Assembly: GCA_035559595.1 (NCBI GenBank)
Contig: DATMBF010000026.1
Span: 8,607-72,606, forward strand
DNA: 64,000 bases
From: DATMBF01 sp035559595
GTDB taxonomy: Bacteria > Bacteroidota > Ignavibacteria > UBA10030
Direction of reading: 5' to 3'
This document shows, in pieces, positions 9,375 through 18,348 of this stretch (position 1 is its first letter; the number at the start of each line of letters is the position of its first letter). The position numbers were made by a program, and so were the translations under genes. The notes under the pieces were generated by a model, which saw only the letters and a program-made list of their open reading frames with translations, did not search any database and was not told the origin of the DNA.

Positions 9375-10499
9375 TTATCTCACTTTAAAGGTTGCGAGAC
9401 TAAGGATCATCAACAGTATCGCGATGATGTAAAATCGTGTAACAATCTTCGGCTCCGGCCATCCAAGCAGTTCAAAGTGATGGTGAATGGGAGCCATCTT
9501 GAAAATCCGCCGGCCCTCGCCATACTTCCTCTTTGTGTATTTGAAATATACCCGTTGAATGATCACGGAGAGCGTCTCCACCAGAAAAATCCCGCCAAGT
9601 GTGGGGAGAAGAAGCTCTTTCTTGATCAGAACACACATGGCGCCGATGATCCCGCCCAACGCCAGAGAGCCAGTGTCGCCCATGAATACTTGTGCGGGGT
9701 AAGAGTTGAACCAGAGGAACCCGAGCGCCGCTCCCACAAGGGCTGCGCAGAAGATGGCCAGCTCACCATTGCCCCGGAGGTACGGTATCGTGAGATATTG
9801 ACTGAGCTCAATATGGCCTGAAACATAGGCAATGACCGCCAGCGTCATCCCCACGATCCCCACCGTCCCGATAGCAAGTCCATCCAAGCCGTCCGTCAAG
9901 TTTACCGCGTTTGAGGTAGCAGTAATCATAAAGACCACGATAGGGATGTACATCCAGCCGAAATCAAACTCCAGATTTTTAAAGAACGGAACCGTTGTGC
10001 TCGATTTGATTCGCCAGAGGTCCGGATCAATCCAGTGAGGAAAAAAATAGATGACACTACCCACCACTAGTCCAACCAGAACCTGACCCACGATCTTGTA
10101 CCGCCCGATTAATCCTTTCGGTTTCTTCTTGATGACTTTCAGATAATCGTCGATAAAGCCGACCGTCCCAAGAGCCGCCGTGACGAAAATGATGAGGAGG
10201 ATATAAGCATTCTTCAGATCGGCCCAGAGAAGCGCGGGAATCAGAATCGATGCGAGGACGATCAAGCCGCCCATTGTTGGGGTTCCCGCCTTTGTGAGAT
10301 GAGTCTTCGGTGCCTCGAGCTTGGCCGCTTCTCCAATCTGAAGCTCACGGAGGCGGCGAATGATCTTTGGACCGATCCAGAACGCGATGATGAGTGCTGT
10401 AACAGCTGCTGCGCCGGCTCTGAATGTGATGAACCGGAACACGCCGAAACCGGGAATATCGTAGACTCTGTCGAGATATGTGAGAACATAGTACAACAT
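9375..10499 (-). CDS. mraY: Phospho-N-acetylmuramoyl-pentapeptide transferase MraY
   Basis: Integral membrane enzyme that joins UDP-MurNAc-pentapeptide to undecaprenyl phosphate to give lipid I. The 374 residues have about ten membrane segments. Catalytic and binding motifs are visible: THLTKAGTPTMGGLI near residues 66-80, the aspartate pair in GFIDDYLKV, NAVNLTDGLDGLA, and the cytoplasmic histidine-rich motif MAPIHHHFE near the C terminus. The ATG at 10499 begins one base after the murF stop codon. Confidence 0.97.
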   Translation of the reverse strand: MLYYVLTYLDRVYDIPGFGVFRFITFRAGAAAVTALIIAFWIGPKIIRRLRELQIGEAAKLEAPKTHLTKAGTPTMGGLIVLASILIPALLWADLKNAYILLIIFVTAALGTVGFIDDYLKVIKKKPKGLIGRYKIVGQVLVGLVVGSVIYFFPHWIDPDLWRIKSSTTVPFFKNLEFDFGWMYIPIVVFMITATSNAVNLTDGLDGLAIGTVGIVGMTLAVIAYVSGHIELSQYLTIPYLRGNGELAIFCAALVGAALGFLWFNSYPAQVFMGDTGSLALGGIIGAMCVLIKKELLLPTLGGIFLVETLSVIIQRVYFKYTKRKYGEGRRIFKMAPIHHHFELLGWPEPKIVTRFYIIAILLMILSLATFKVR

Positions 10500-10500
10500 A

Positions 10501-11913
10501 TCAAGCTGCCTTGGCGAATCGTTCCTTGAGAAAGGTGACGATATCTTCCATCTTCATGCCACGAGAGCCTTTAATGAGAACAACGTCGCCGGGGGTCAGT
10601 AACTCGGCAAGATACTCAGCCAGCATGTTCTTCTGCTCATAGTGAGCTTTGAATTTTGTCTTCGCCTCCATGGATGTACATCGAGAAAGTGGACCAAATG
10701 TCAAGAGGTACTCGATACCGTATCGTGCGATGACGGAGCCAATCTGACGATGTTCCTTCTCGGCCGAACTTCCAAGCTCAAGCATGTCAGCGAGAACAGC
10801 GATGCGTTTTCCTTTCGTCTCAAATGACTGCATTGTCTGAAGCGCTGCCAACACGGAATCGGGGTTGGAGTTGTACGTATCGTTCAAGACGATGAAGCCG
10901 TTGATTCTCAGCACTTCCATGCGCTTGGCCGGCGCTGTGAAGTTGTGAAGCGCCCACTGAATCTTCTTCGGGGGGACGCGGAACGCCAGGCCTACCGTTG
11001 CGGCGGCGATGGCGTTCGACACATTATGCTGACCGGGAACAGAGAGGCGAATCTCGAAAGACGTTTTCCCTTTTGGACGCACTTGAACACGAGCACATCC
11101 GTTTGCATCGAAGCCCACCACTTTCCCACGGACATCGGCGGCTGAGTTTTTCAGGCTATAAGAAAAACCCTTCAACCCCTTCGCTTTTTTAACAAGATGA
11201 GAGTCATCTTTGTTCAAGAAGACGACCGGCGTCCGTTTTCGTACCCCTCGGAGCCAATCGAACAGCTCCGTCTCGGCTTTTGCGACGCCAGAAACCGATC
11301 CGAAGAATTCAAGATGCTCTCGACCGATATTGGTAATCAGGCCGTGTGTTGGCTCTGCGATTTCGCAGAGGGCGCGGATTTCTCCCGGATGGTTCGTTCC
11401 CATTTCGATCACCGCTACTCGATGCTTCCGGTCGAGGTTAAAGAGTGTCTGCGGTACACCAATGTGATTATTGAGATTGCCTTCTGTCGAGAGCACACGC
11501 AGTGTTGTGCCGAGGACGGCACGGATCATTTCTTTGGTTGTTGTTTTCCCATTGCTACCTCCGATGGCGAGAACGGGAATCTTGAATTTCCGGCGATAGA
11601 GTCTTGCCAGCTCACCAAGAGCAGCCGTTGTGTTCCCGACGACAATTCTCGGCACCGCGAGACTGGCCAAGAAAGCGGAGTTGGTTTCTGCCCAACGATG
11701 GTCAACGATGGCTGTGACGGCTCCTGCCTGAATGGCGGCCGTAAGAAAATCATGCCCATCAAATTTTTCACCACGAAGAGCAACAAAGAGATTCCCTCTC
11801 TGAATTGTACGTGAATCGGTTGAAACGCCCGTGAAGACCAGCTTCTCGCGGCCACCAATATCGAAGGTCGCCAGATGCTTCACCTTCAAACAATCCGCAA
11901 GAGTAAGATTCAT
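10501..11913 (-). CDS. murF: UDP-MurNAc-tripeptide--D-alanyl-D-alanine ligase MurF
   Basis: Mur ligase that adds the D-Ala-D-Ala dipeptide to complete the cytoplasmic pentapeptide precursor. The 470 residues include the N-terminal substrate domain (GVSTDSRTIQRGNLFVALRG), the P-loop GSNGKT at 119-124 and EMGTNHPGEIR in the central domain. The C-terminal domain has NDTYNSNPDS and LADMLELG, both typical of MurF. The ATG at 11913 overlaps the murE stop as ATGA. No ddl gene is in the window to supply the dipeptide. Confidence 0.97.
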   Translation of the reverse strand: MNLTLADCLKVKHLATFDIGGREKLVFTGVSTDSRTIQRGNLFVALRGEKFDGHDFLTAAIQAGAVTAIVDHRWAETNSAFLASLAVPRIVVGNTTAALGELARLYRRKFKIPVLAIGGSNGKTTTKEMIRAVLGTTLRVLSTEGNLNNHIGVPQTLFNLDRKHRVAVIEMGTNHPGEIRALCEIAEPTHGLITNIGREHLEFFGSVSGVAKAETELFDWLRGVRKRTPVVFLNKDDSHLVKKAKGLKGFSYSLKNSAADVRGKVVGFDANGCARVQVRPKGKTSFEIRLSVPGQHNVSNAIAAATVGLAFRVPPKKIQWALHNFTAPAKRMEVLRINGFIVLNDTYNSNPDSVLAALQTMQSFETKGKRIAVLADMLELGSSAEKEHRQIGSVIARYGIEYLLTFGPLSRCTSMEAKTKFKAHYEQKNMLAEYLAELLTPGDVVLIKGSRGMKMEDIVTFLKERFAKAA

Positions 11914-13415
11914 GCGTGCGACCTGATAAACTCTTCGACAACTTCCTTATCGCTGAAGTGAACTCTTTCGGTCCCGAGGATCTGATACTCCTCGTGTCCT
12001 TTTCCCGCAATCAAAATGACGTCGCCCGGAGCTGCTTTGGAGAGTGCTAACTCAATGGCACGCCTGCGATTCACTTCGCGAAGAACCGACGCACCCGTGG
12101 GCACACCAGCAAGAATCTCATCGAGAATTCTTTCCGGATCTTCTGTGCGCGGATTGTCGGAGGTCACGATTATCACATCGCTCCATTTGGCGACGACCGT
12201 TCCCATCAACGGTCTCTTGGCCCGGTCACGATCACCTCCAGCACCAAAAACCGTAAAGATCGTTCCACGCTTTTGAGGCAGAATGTCGTGAATTGTCCGC
12301 AGGCACTTCTCCAGCGCATCAGGCGTATGGGCGTAGTCGATGATTGCCGTCCAGCCTGCCGGGGATGTCACTCGCTCAAAACGGCCTTTCACATTGGGGA
12401 TATTCTGCAAGCCGCGCTGGATGGTTTCGATTGGCAACCCAATCGTGAGTCCGACCGCGCTTGCCGCGAGGCTATTATAAACGTTGAACCGACCGACCAG
12501 CGGAGAATCAATGTGTGTAGTTGTATTTCGAAAGTTCAGATCGAAGTTCGAACCGTTGATGGAAAGCCGGACATTGGTTGCCCGAACATCGGCTTCGCTA
12601 TCGACACCGTAAGAACTTTTCGAGGCCATCGTCCGGTCAACGATCAATATTCCCCGCTCATCGTCTGCATTGTAGATAGCATGCGCAGAGCTCTTGAGTG
12701 AATCAAAGAGAATCTTCTTTGCCTTGAAATACTCCTCCATCGTGCCGTGGTAATCGAGATGGTCTTGCGTCAAGTTCGTGAATACAGCAATGTCGAAGTC
12801 GAGTCCGTACACGCGCGATTGATGCAACGCATGCGAGGAAACCTCCATCGAGACCGAGGTGCAGCCCCGGTCGCGCATGGTGGCAACGATTTCGTTGAGT
12901 TCGAGAGATTCGGGCGTTGTATGATGAGCAGGCCGGATTTCCGAGCCTATGCGATATTCGATTGTTCCGATCATTCCGACCTTCTCTCCCGCTGCCTCAA
13001 GAATTCCTCGAATCAAATTCGTTGTTGTCGTCTTTCCGTTTGTTCCAGTCACTCCGATAAGTCGAAGTGCTCGCGATGGATGTCCATAGAAATTCGCCGC
13101 CATCTGGGCCAATGCTTTTCGGCTGTCCGGAACGACGACTTTGATAACGCCAGCATGCATGAAAAACGAATCCGGCAAAGCTGCGTCATCCTGAACAACC
13201 ACAACTCTCGCTCCCCGAGACACGACATCCTGAATGAAGCGATGGCCATCGCTTGTCGTTCCCCTGATGGCAACAAAGCAATCTTCTTTTCCGACTTTTC
13301 GCGAGTCGTACTGAATCCGCTGCACCTCAACATCGTGCGTGACTACCATCCGCCCGAACATCGTTTGGAACAGCTTTGTCACCTGAACACCGGCCAGCAA
13401 CTGAGATAACTTCAT
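11910..13415 (-). CDS. murE: UDP-MurNAc-L-Ala-D-Glu--meso-diaminopimelate ligase MurE
   Basis: Mur ligase that adds the third stem residue. The 501 residues carry the start motif IQYDSRKVGKEDCFVAIRG, the P-loop GTNGKT at 124-129 and the HHTTPESLEL substrate segment near 164-173. DNPR at residues 420-423 is the known specificity motif for meso-diaminopimelate (lysine-type enzymes differ here), so a directly cross-linked Gram-negative wall is expected. The ATG is at 13415, 25 bases after ftsI. Confidence 0.97.
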   Translation of the reverse strand: MKLSQLLAGVQVTKLFQTMFGRMVVTHDVEVQRIQYDSRKVGKEDCFVAIRGTTSDGHRFIQDVVSRGARVVVVQDDAALPDSFFMHAGVIKVVVPDSRKALAQMAANFYGHPSRALRLIGVTGTNGKTTTTNLIRGILEAAGEKVGMIGTIEYRIGSEIRPAHHTTPESLELNEIVATMRDRGCTSVSMEVSSHALHQSRVYGLDFDIAVFTNLTQDHLDYHGTMEEYFKAKKILFDSLKSSAHAIYNADDERGILIVDRTMASKSSYGVDSEADVRATNVRLSINGSNFDLNFRNTTTHIDSPLVGRFNVYNSLAASAVGLTIGLPIETIQRGLQNIPNVKGRFERVTSPAGWTAIIDYAHTPDALEKCLRTIHDILPQKRGTIFTVFGAGGDRDRAKRPLMGTVVAKWSDVIIVTSDNPRTEDPERILDEILAGVPTGASVLREVNRRRAIELALSKAAPGDVILIAGKGHEEYQILGTERVHFSDKEVVEEFIRSHA

Positions 13416-13440
13416 CCGGACCTGCGCTGTTCATGGCACG

Positions 13441-15636
13441 TCATTGGTCGACTACGAGCGTTGGCATGGGTCGAGGATCGCAAATGATCCGAACCGTCGT
13501 TCCGGGCTTCACACGCTGCCCCGCAAGTGGCGATTGATGCATCACGATTCCCGAACCGACGATCTCGATGTCGAAATGATCGATCATGAGCCGGTTCATC
13601 GCCCGCCGCACACTCATGCCTTTGAGAGCAGGAACGACAACTTCCCCTGGGCGTTCTTCATCTGCATTAAGCGCAAGGGATATGACGTCACCCGGCTCGA
13701 CATGTCTTCCCGGTTCGGGCGCTTGCCGAACCACGATATCTCCCGTTCCGAAAGTTCGACTCTTGAGCTGTACTCCCTCGAGCATCTTTTCTGCAATCGA
13801 GATGTGAAGATTGCGCACGTCGGGTACGGTGATCCCTTTGGGAACCTCCCCAGCAAGTTTCATCTGCGGTGTGCGTCTCACCAACAGCGATGTGTTGACG
13901 ATTCTTTCGGCGATGTTCTTGAAGACGGGACCGCTTGTTACGCCGCCATAATAGCCACGGCTTCTTGGATTGTCCATCATGACAAGGCAAACAAGCTGCG
14001 GATCTTCAACCGGAAAGTACCCGACGAACGAGCTTGTGTAGTTCCCCGGAACATATTGCCCATCGATCACCTTCCGTGACGTGCCGGTCTTTCCAGCGAT
14101 GCGCACCGTTTCGAGGCGAACCTCTTTTGCGGTTCCACGTTCGACAACACCTTCAAGGGCTTCTGTGAGGAGGGCTGTGGTTTTTTCCGAAATGACCCTC
14201 CGGATACGCTGAGGCGATTGCTGGAACAGAAGAGTCCCGTCAGGTGCGCGGACCTCGCGTACGATGAAGGGGCGCATCAACACACCATTGTTTGCCACCG
14301 CCGCATAGGCCGCCACAATTTGAAGCGGAGTGACAGCGACCTCGTAACCGTAGGAGAGGGATTGCAGCGTCGTTCCAGACCATTCATGAGGCTTCTTCAA
14401 TCTTCCCCTCACTTCACCCGGAAGATCGACGCCGGTGAGAATTCCAAACCCAAAGTCGCGTGCTTGACGATAGAGCCTCTCCGACCCGATCGATGTGCTG
14501 ACCTTTGCCATGACAATGTTGCTCGAGACCTCCATTGCTTCTTTGAATGTCAGCCAATCGTGCTCATGGGTGTCTTTAATGAGTCTGACCGTCCCCCGTG
14601 GAAGTCGAACGCGGTACGTTCCCCCTTCGGCATCGAACTTTTTGTCCGGCGTAACGATATTGTATTCGTATGCTGCCGCCGCAGTAACAACTTTGAAGAT
14701 CGATCCCGGCTCGAACATATCGGCAACGATTCTGTTCTTCGCATAAAGGAGATCGGTCTTTCCGAGATCATTCGGATTGATGCTCGGGTAATGGGCGAGT
14801 GCGAGAATCTCTGCCGTTTTTGCATCAAGAAGAAGAGCCAGGCCACCATCGGCATGATTGGCAAGAACGCCTCGTCGTAATTCCTCTTCCGCGATGGATT
14901 GGTAAACGAGATCGACGGTTAATGTGAGATGATTGCCGTTGGTTGGATCGACTCTTGGATAGTCTGCCGAAGGTCGCGCGCGGCCAAGACCATCTCGCTG
15001 CATGATCACGAAGCCATTGCGCCCCTTGAGATGATCGTCAAACTGCAGTTCCAGCCCCGAAATCCCTTGATTATCGATGTTCGTAAAACCCAGAAGAGGG
15101 CCCGCAAGCTCGTCGTAATGGTACAGTCGTTTGGGTTCGTTGATTGTTACAATCCCCTCGAAGCTGCCGGATTCGATTCGCTTTGCGACCTCAGGTCTGA
15201 CGTGTCTTTCAAGCCACACAAACCGGCGCGATGATTTGTCGGGTGGGTTCAAGCGCTCGAGGTAGTACGAAGCGGGTCGCCCGAAGACCGTGGAAAATCG
15301 CTGCGCAATCCGCCGTGCGCCATTTCCGACCATTTTAGGATCGGCTGCAAAGGATACGAACATGGTGTTGGAGACGAGAACATTCCCGTTGCGGTCGTAG
15401 ATGTTCCCGCGGATGCCCGGCAAGGTGAAACGCTGCTCGTATTGCTTTCGGGCCATCGACTGGTAACGCTCTTTTTCGAGAAGCTGAATCTTCACCAGTG
15501 TGGCGCCAATAAGCACGAAGAACAGGACGAAAAAAAGTTTCAGGACAACGAGACGCCACGCCGACTCCTGTCGGAGCGAGGGATCGGGCTTTTCAATTGG
15601 TACGCCGGGATGGACCGGTTGATTCGGTTGGTTCAT
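13441..15636 (-). CDS. ftsI: Division transpeptidase FtsI/PBP3 with two PASTA domains
   Basis: Class B penicillin-binding protein that cross-links septal peptidoglycan. One N-terminal membrane segment (about 28-49) is followed by the dimerisation/pedestal domain and the transpeptidase domain: active serine in SIFK at 312-315, SSN at 371-373 and KTG at 516-518. Two PASTA domains follow, about 602-657 (ITVPDVRNL...) and 665-721 (VVVPALKGM...). At 731 residues it is longer than enterobacterial FtsI because of the PASTA tail. The ATG at 15636 overlaps the ftsL stop as ATGA. Confidence 0.96.
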   Translation of the reverse strand: MNQPNQPVHPGVPIEKPDPSLRQESAWRLVVLKLFFVLFFVLIGATLVKIQLLEKERYQSMARKQYEQRFTLPGIRGNIYDRNGNVLVSNTMFVSFAADPKMVGNGARRIAQRFSTVFGRPASYYLERLNPPDKSSRRFVWLERHVRPEVAKRIESGSFEGIVTINEPKRLYHYDELAGPLLGFTNIDNQGISGLELQFDDHLKGRNGFVIMQRDGLGRARPSADYPRVDPTNGNHLTLTVDLVYQSIAEEELRRGVLANHADGGLALLLDAKTAEILALAHYPSINPNDLGKTDLLYAKNRIVADMFEPGSIFKVVTAAAAYEYNIVTPDKKFDAEGGTYRVRLPRGTVRLIKDTHEHDWLTFKEAMEVSSNIVMAKVSTSIGSERLYRQARDFGFGILTGVDLPGEVRGRLKKPHEWSGTTLQSLSYGYEVAVTPLQIVAAYAAVANNGVLMRPFIVREVRAPDGTLLFQQSPQRIRRVISEKTTALLTEALEGVVERGTAKEVRLETVRIAGKTGTSRKVIDGQYVPGNYTSSFVGYFPVEDPQLVCLVMMDNPRSRGYYGGVTSGPVFKNIAERIVNTSLLVRRTPQMKLAGEVPKGITVPDVRNLHISIAEKMLEGVQLKSRTFGTGDIVVRQAPEPGRHVEPGDVISLALNADEERPGEVVVPALKGMSVRRAMNRLMIDHFDIEIVGSGIVMHQSPLAGQRVKPGTTVRIICDPRPMPTLVVDQ

Positions 15637-16166
15637 TCCTGTTGGGATTGCTTTAACGTCTGTTCAATCTCGCGAATCTTTTCGTGATCGACCGGCAAGA
15701 TCTCGGGAGGGTGCTTGGGATTCCGAAGCTGTAGCTCCCCTTCCGCCATCTGCCGAATACGCTCCAGGCTTGACAACCGATTGATCCTCGCCTTCAAAAT
15801 CTCCTGTTCCATGAGGATTTGTTGATGCTGATTCTGAAGCGCGTTGATTTCGTTCATCAACTGATCGACGGCAATGATATTGCTGATGTAGATGACGATG
15901 GCAATCGCTGTCGCGAAGAGAAGGAGAACGGCATTAAAGGGAGAGACCTTCCGCCTGACAATCTTGCGATTGCGGGGAGTATACACGTCGGCACGCCCTG
16001 GGTCAACCGTGGTTCGAGCGTTTGGCAGTGGGAGGGTCCCGCTATAGATCATCGGCCGCGTGCTTTCCTGGAACGTAGAGAGCGGAGGCCGCTCTGTTTG
16101 AGGCGGCGTATCCTCAAGAGCTTTTTGTGCCAAGAATTCAGCCTCGTTGTTGAAGAGCTTTGCCAT
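15633..16166 (-). CDS. ftsL: FtsL-like division protein
   Basis: Small bitopic protein expected to form the FtsQ-FtsL-FtsB complex. I start at the ATG at 16166 (177 residues), which shares one base with the rsmH stop; a TTG directly before it is also open. A proline-rich cytoplasmic part of about 75 residues is unusually long for FtsL. One membrane segment (about 77-98) and a coiled coil with heptad-like spacing (MNEINALQNQHQQILMEQ) follow. FtsL proteins diverge strongly, so the call rests on topology and on its place between rsmH and ftsI. Confidence 0.85.
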   Translation of the reverse strand: MAKLFNNEAEFLAQKALEDTPPQTERPPLSTFQESTRPMIYSGTLPLPNARTTVDPGRADVYTPRNRKIVRRKVSPFNAVLLLFATAIAIVIYISNIIAVDQLMNEINALQNQHQQILMEQEILKARINRLSSLERIRQMAEGELQLRNPKHPPEILPVDHEKIREIEQTLKQSQQE

Positions 16167-17092
16167 CAAACTTTCTCGGCAGACCGTAATCGTGCACTGC
16201 GGGCGCGGGGGTTCGTTGCAACCTCGGTTTCGTCTGGTTCAATCGGCTTATTGGTCAGGAGTCGGACTTTTGGTGTTATTGGAGAATCCGGAATTAGTTT
16301 GTTGCCTGACGGCCGAGATGTCATGGCTGCCTCTTTTAAAGTCTCCTTCACAATCCGGTCTTCCAGGGAGTGATAGGAAATCACCACAAGCCGTCCGCCA
16401 GTCTGGAGAAGAGCGATTGCATCATGCAAAGCGAGCCGAAGGTTCTCCAATTCGTTGTTCACCTCTATCCGAATCGCCTGAAACACTCGCGCCAAGGTCT
16501 TGGTAAGATGTCTGTTGCCTGCAACGTCAGCGACGAGAGTTGCAAGTTCTCCTGTTGTTTGAATCCGTCTCGATTCACGTCGTTTCACAATCTCTCGGGC
16601 AATCCTCTTTCCAAGGGGTTCTTCACCATACTTCCACAGAACATCGGCGATTTGATCCTCTCCGTATCGATTCACGACCTGAAAGGCATCCAGCTCCTGC
16701 GTCCGATCCATCCTCATATCCAGCCGCTCGTTTGATCGGAAACTAAACCCTTTTGACGGCTCGTCGATCTGGTACGAGGAAATTCCGAGATCAAAAAGGA
16801 TTCCGGCAATCGGCTCTTTGCCCAACGCTATTTGCTTGATTTCTCGGAAGTTTGCCCGATACAGTTCCGCCCTTGGTCCAAATCTCTTCAATCGTTCAGT
16901 CGCAAAATCAATTGCATCCTGGTCGGCGTCGATGCCGATGAGTTTGCCTGCTGGTGATGTCGTCTCAAGGATGGCCTCCGAATGCCCACCTCCTCCCACT
17001 GTCGCGTCGACGTAGGTAGCGGCTTTGGAAGTCACCAGTGCCGAAATGGTGGCTTGCAAAAGAACGGGCGTATGGAAAAACGGACGTTTCAC
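16166..17092 (-). CDS. rsmH: 16S rRNA (cytosine-1402-N4)-methyltransferase RsmH (MraW)
   Basis: SAM-dependent methyltransferase that modifies C1402 of 16S rRNA near the ribosomal P site. The 308 residues carry the start HTPVLL, the SAM-binding motif YVDATVGGGGHSEAIL (about 26-41) and GILFDLGISSYQID. The C-terminal YHSLEDRIVK is characteristic of the family. The start is a GTG at 17092 without a clear Shine-Dalgarno. It is the second gene of the dcw cluster. Confidence 0.96.
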   Translation of the reverse strand: MKRPFFHTPVLLQATISALVTSKAATYVDATVGGGGHSEAILETTSPAGKLIGIDADQDAIDFATERLKRFGPRAELYRANFREIKQIALGKEPIAGILFDLGISSYQIDEPSKGFSFRSNERLDMRMDRTQELDAFQVVNRYGEDQIADVLWKYGEEPLGKRIAREIVKRRESRRIQTTGELATLVADVAGNRHLTKTLARVFQAIRIEVNNELENLRLALHDAIALLQTGGRLVVISYHSLEDRIVKETLKEAAMTSRPSGNKLIPDSPITPKVRLLTNKPIEPDETEVATNPRARSARLRSAEKV

Positions 17093-17126
17093 GATACGTG
17101 CCGAGCCATCGTATCACACTGTCCCC

Positions 17127-17576
17127 CTACGCGCCGGTTTTCAGGACCGATTCCGCAACAGTCTCGTACGTCGCCGGTTGGTTATTCATGTATTCCTCGT
17201 AGATCTTCGGATTCCAGATTTCAATGCGCTCGAGCACGCCAAGGATCATCACCTCATTCTCGATTCCAGCAAACTTCAGCAAGTCCTGCGGAATTGAAAT
17301 GCGAGACTGGCTGTCAAGCTGAGAGTCCGTAGCCCACTGGAGGAGCGTCCGGACGAGAAACCGATGCTGCGGGTTGGAAGGAGAAAGGCCTCGAATCATC
17401 TGCTCCACTTTGTTCCACTCATCCTGCGGATAGACGAAGAGGCATTGCTCGAAGCCGCGTGTGATGACAAACGTATCGTTTGCCTCCGGCGAAACGTTCT
17501 TACGGAGTCGTGCCGGAAGGGCAATTCTTCCTTTGTTATCAACGGAGTACGAGTACCGCCCTTTGAACGAAGACAC
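17127..17576 (-). CDS. mraZ: Transcriptional regulator MraZ
   Basis: AbrB-like DNA-binding protein that heads dcw clusters and controls their transcription. Its 149 residues contain two swapped-hairpin repeats: GRYSYSVDNKGRIALPARLR near the N terminus and DSQLDSQSRISIPQDLLKFA near residue 80. The start is a GTG at 17576, only weakly served by a purine-rich stretch. It is followed directly by rsmH. Three TGGGN-like boxes about 70-95 bases upstream of the start fit autoregulation. Confidence 0.95.
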   Translation of the reverse strand: MSSFKGRYSYSVDNKGRIALPARLRKNVSPEANDTFVITRGFEQCLFVYPQDEWNKVEQMIRGLSPSNPQHRFLVRTLLQWATDSQLDSQSRISIPQDLLKFAGIENEVMILGVLERIEIWNPKIYEEYMNNQPATYETVAESVLKTGA

Positions 17577-17609
17577 TAATGTCTTTCAGAATTGTTATAG
17601 AATAGCTTC

Positions 17610-17639
17610 ATTACCTAATCCAAAATTACCTAATCCAAA
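17610..17639 (-). repeat. Perfect 15-bp tandem duplication in mraZ leader
   Basis: On the minus strand TTTGGATTAGGTAAT occurs twice back to back with no mismatch (plus-strand copies at 17610-17624 and 17625-17639), 35-65 bases before the mraZ start. The repeat unit creates TAATTTTG, a match to the Bacteroidota-type -7 element TAnnTTTG, so the duplication could carry the dcw promoter. That promoter reading is inference. Confidence 0.8.
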
Positions 17640-17645
17640 CAGTTC

Positions 17646-17670
17646 ACCCATCTTCCCCACTTTTCCCCAC
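17646..17670 (-). promoter_or_regulatory. Candidate MraZ operator: three TGGGN boxes
   Basis: Read on the minus strand, three TGGG boxes occur in direct orientation (plus-strand CCCA at 17666-17669, 17656-17659 and 17647-17650), each followed by one base and separated by spacers of 5 and 4. Known proteobacterial MraZ operators are TGGGN direct repeats with 5-base spacers upstream of mraZ. The position 70-95 bases before mraZ and the near-identical spacing support autoregulation. Confidence 0.65.
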
Positions 17671-17742
17671 ATGGCAATGCTAATTTACGTAATGCTCTCT
17701 GAAAGTCAAGCGAAAAATGGCCGAAAACAGGGGGTTATAAAA

Positions 17743-17766
17743 TGTGGAAAAGTGTGTGGAAAAGTG
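17743..17766 (+). repeat. Perfect tandem 12-bp repeat, DnaA-box-like
   Basis: TGTGGAAAAGTG occurs twice in perfect tandem (17743-17754, 17755-17766). Its reverse complement contains TTTTCCACA, which fits the relaxed DnaA box TTWTNCACA, so the stretch holds two such boxes in the same orientation 12 bases apart. The repeat also resembles the GTGG(GG)AAAAGTGG of the MraZ-box cluster about 75 bases away, but on the opposite strand. Which protein, if any, binds here is not decided by the sequence. Confidence 0.8.
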
Positions 17767-18348
17767 AAAAGCGCGAGGGAAAGCTAGAACCCCTTTTTTT
17801 CATCAAAAAGGCGTTTTTTGGAGAAGAGTGTGAAGGGTAGTACTCCCATGCTGAGAGTTGCGGTGGGGAGAATGGCAACATGTTCACACGTTGCCCTGTG
17901 GTGCAAGCAAAGTTGTACAGGTTGAGAATATGGATGCCAGCCGTGCAATCCAATCCGATGAAAGACAGAGTGTGTAAACGGCACTGAGGTCCAGCGGGTG
18001 GTAAGCTGGAACATGCGCGCCAATTCTTTGGGCCAAGAATGGTGTATGGTTCACCTGTCTCGAATTCGAAGGCACCGGAAACGTTCCGGGGTTGCCTTTG
18101 CAAAAGGACAAGTTGTGTTCAGAATGAAGATGAGCTGAAATTCACTGGTTGGATTTACAACAGTTTCAGGTGAAAATCTAACCCCAATGTCAAAAGGCTC
18201 GAAGACTCTGTTCGAATTCCTCTATCGTTCACCTCATTGTTTTGCTTGGAAAGTATAACAACTTCGATCGCGAGGACGACAACCACAAAGTGAAGAAAAC
18301 CTTGATAAAAGTTCAGCTTTGGAAGATGAAGTGGGAGTTTCTGATGTT

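Larger units (their letters stand above)
17577..18348. other. Long intergenic region upstream of the dcw cluster
   Basis: No convincing gene lies in these 772 bases. Short open frames on the minus strand (for example 17735-18103) lack recognisable domains, good starts and family-like composition. The part near mraZ holds the tandem repeats and boxes listed separately. A weak hairpin with 6-bp GGCAAC/GTTGCC arms lies near 17874-17905. I see nothing clear in 18104-18348. Confidence 0.6.

Noticed and set aside
17735..18103. Minus-strand frame of 122 codons in the dcw upstream region
   Set aside because: No start signal, no domain, low-complexity composition; overlaps the tandem repeat region.
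17577..18348. Replication origin
   Set aside because: Only two DnaA-like boxes, no AT-rich unwinding element with further boxes, and neither dnaA nor dnaN is nearby.
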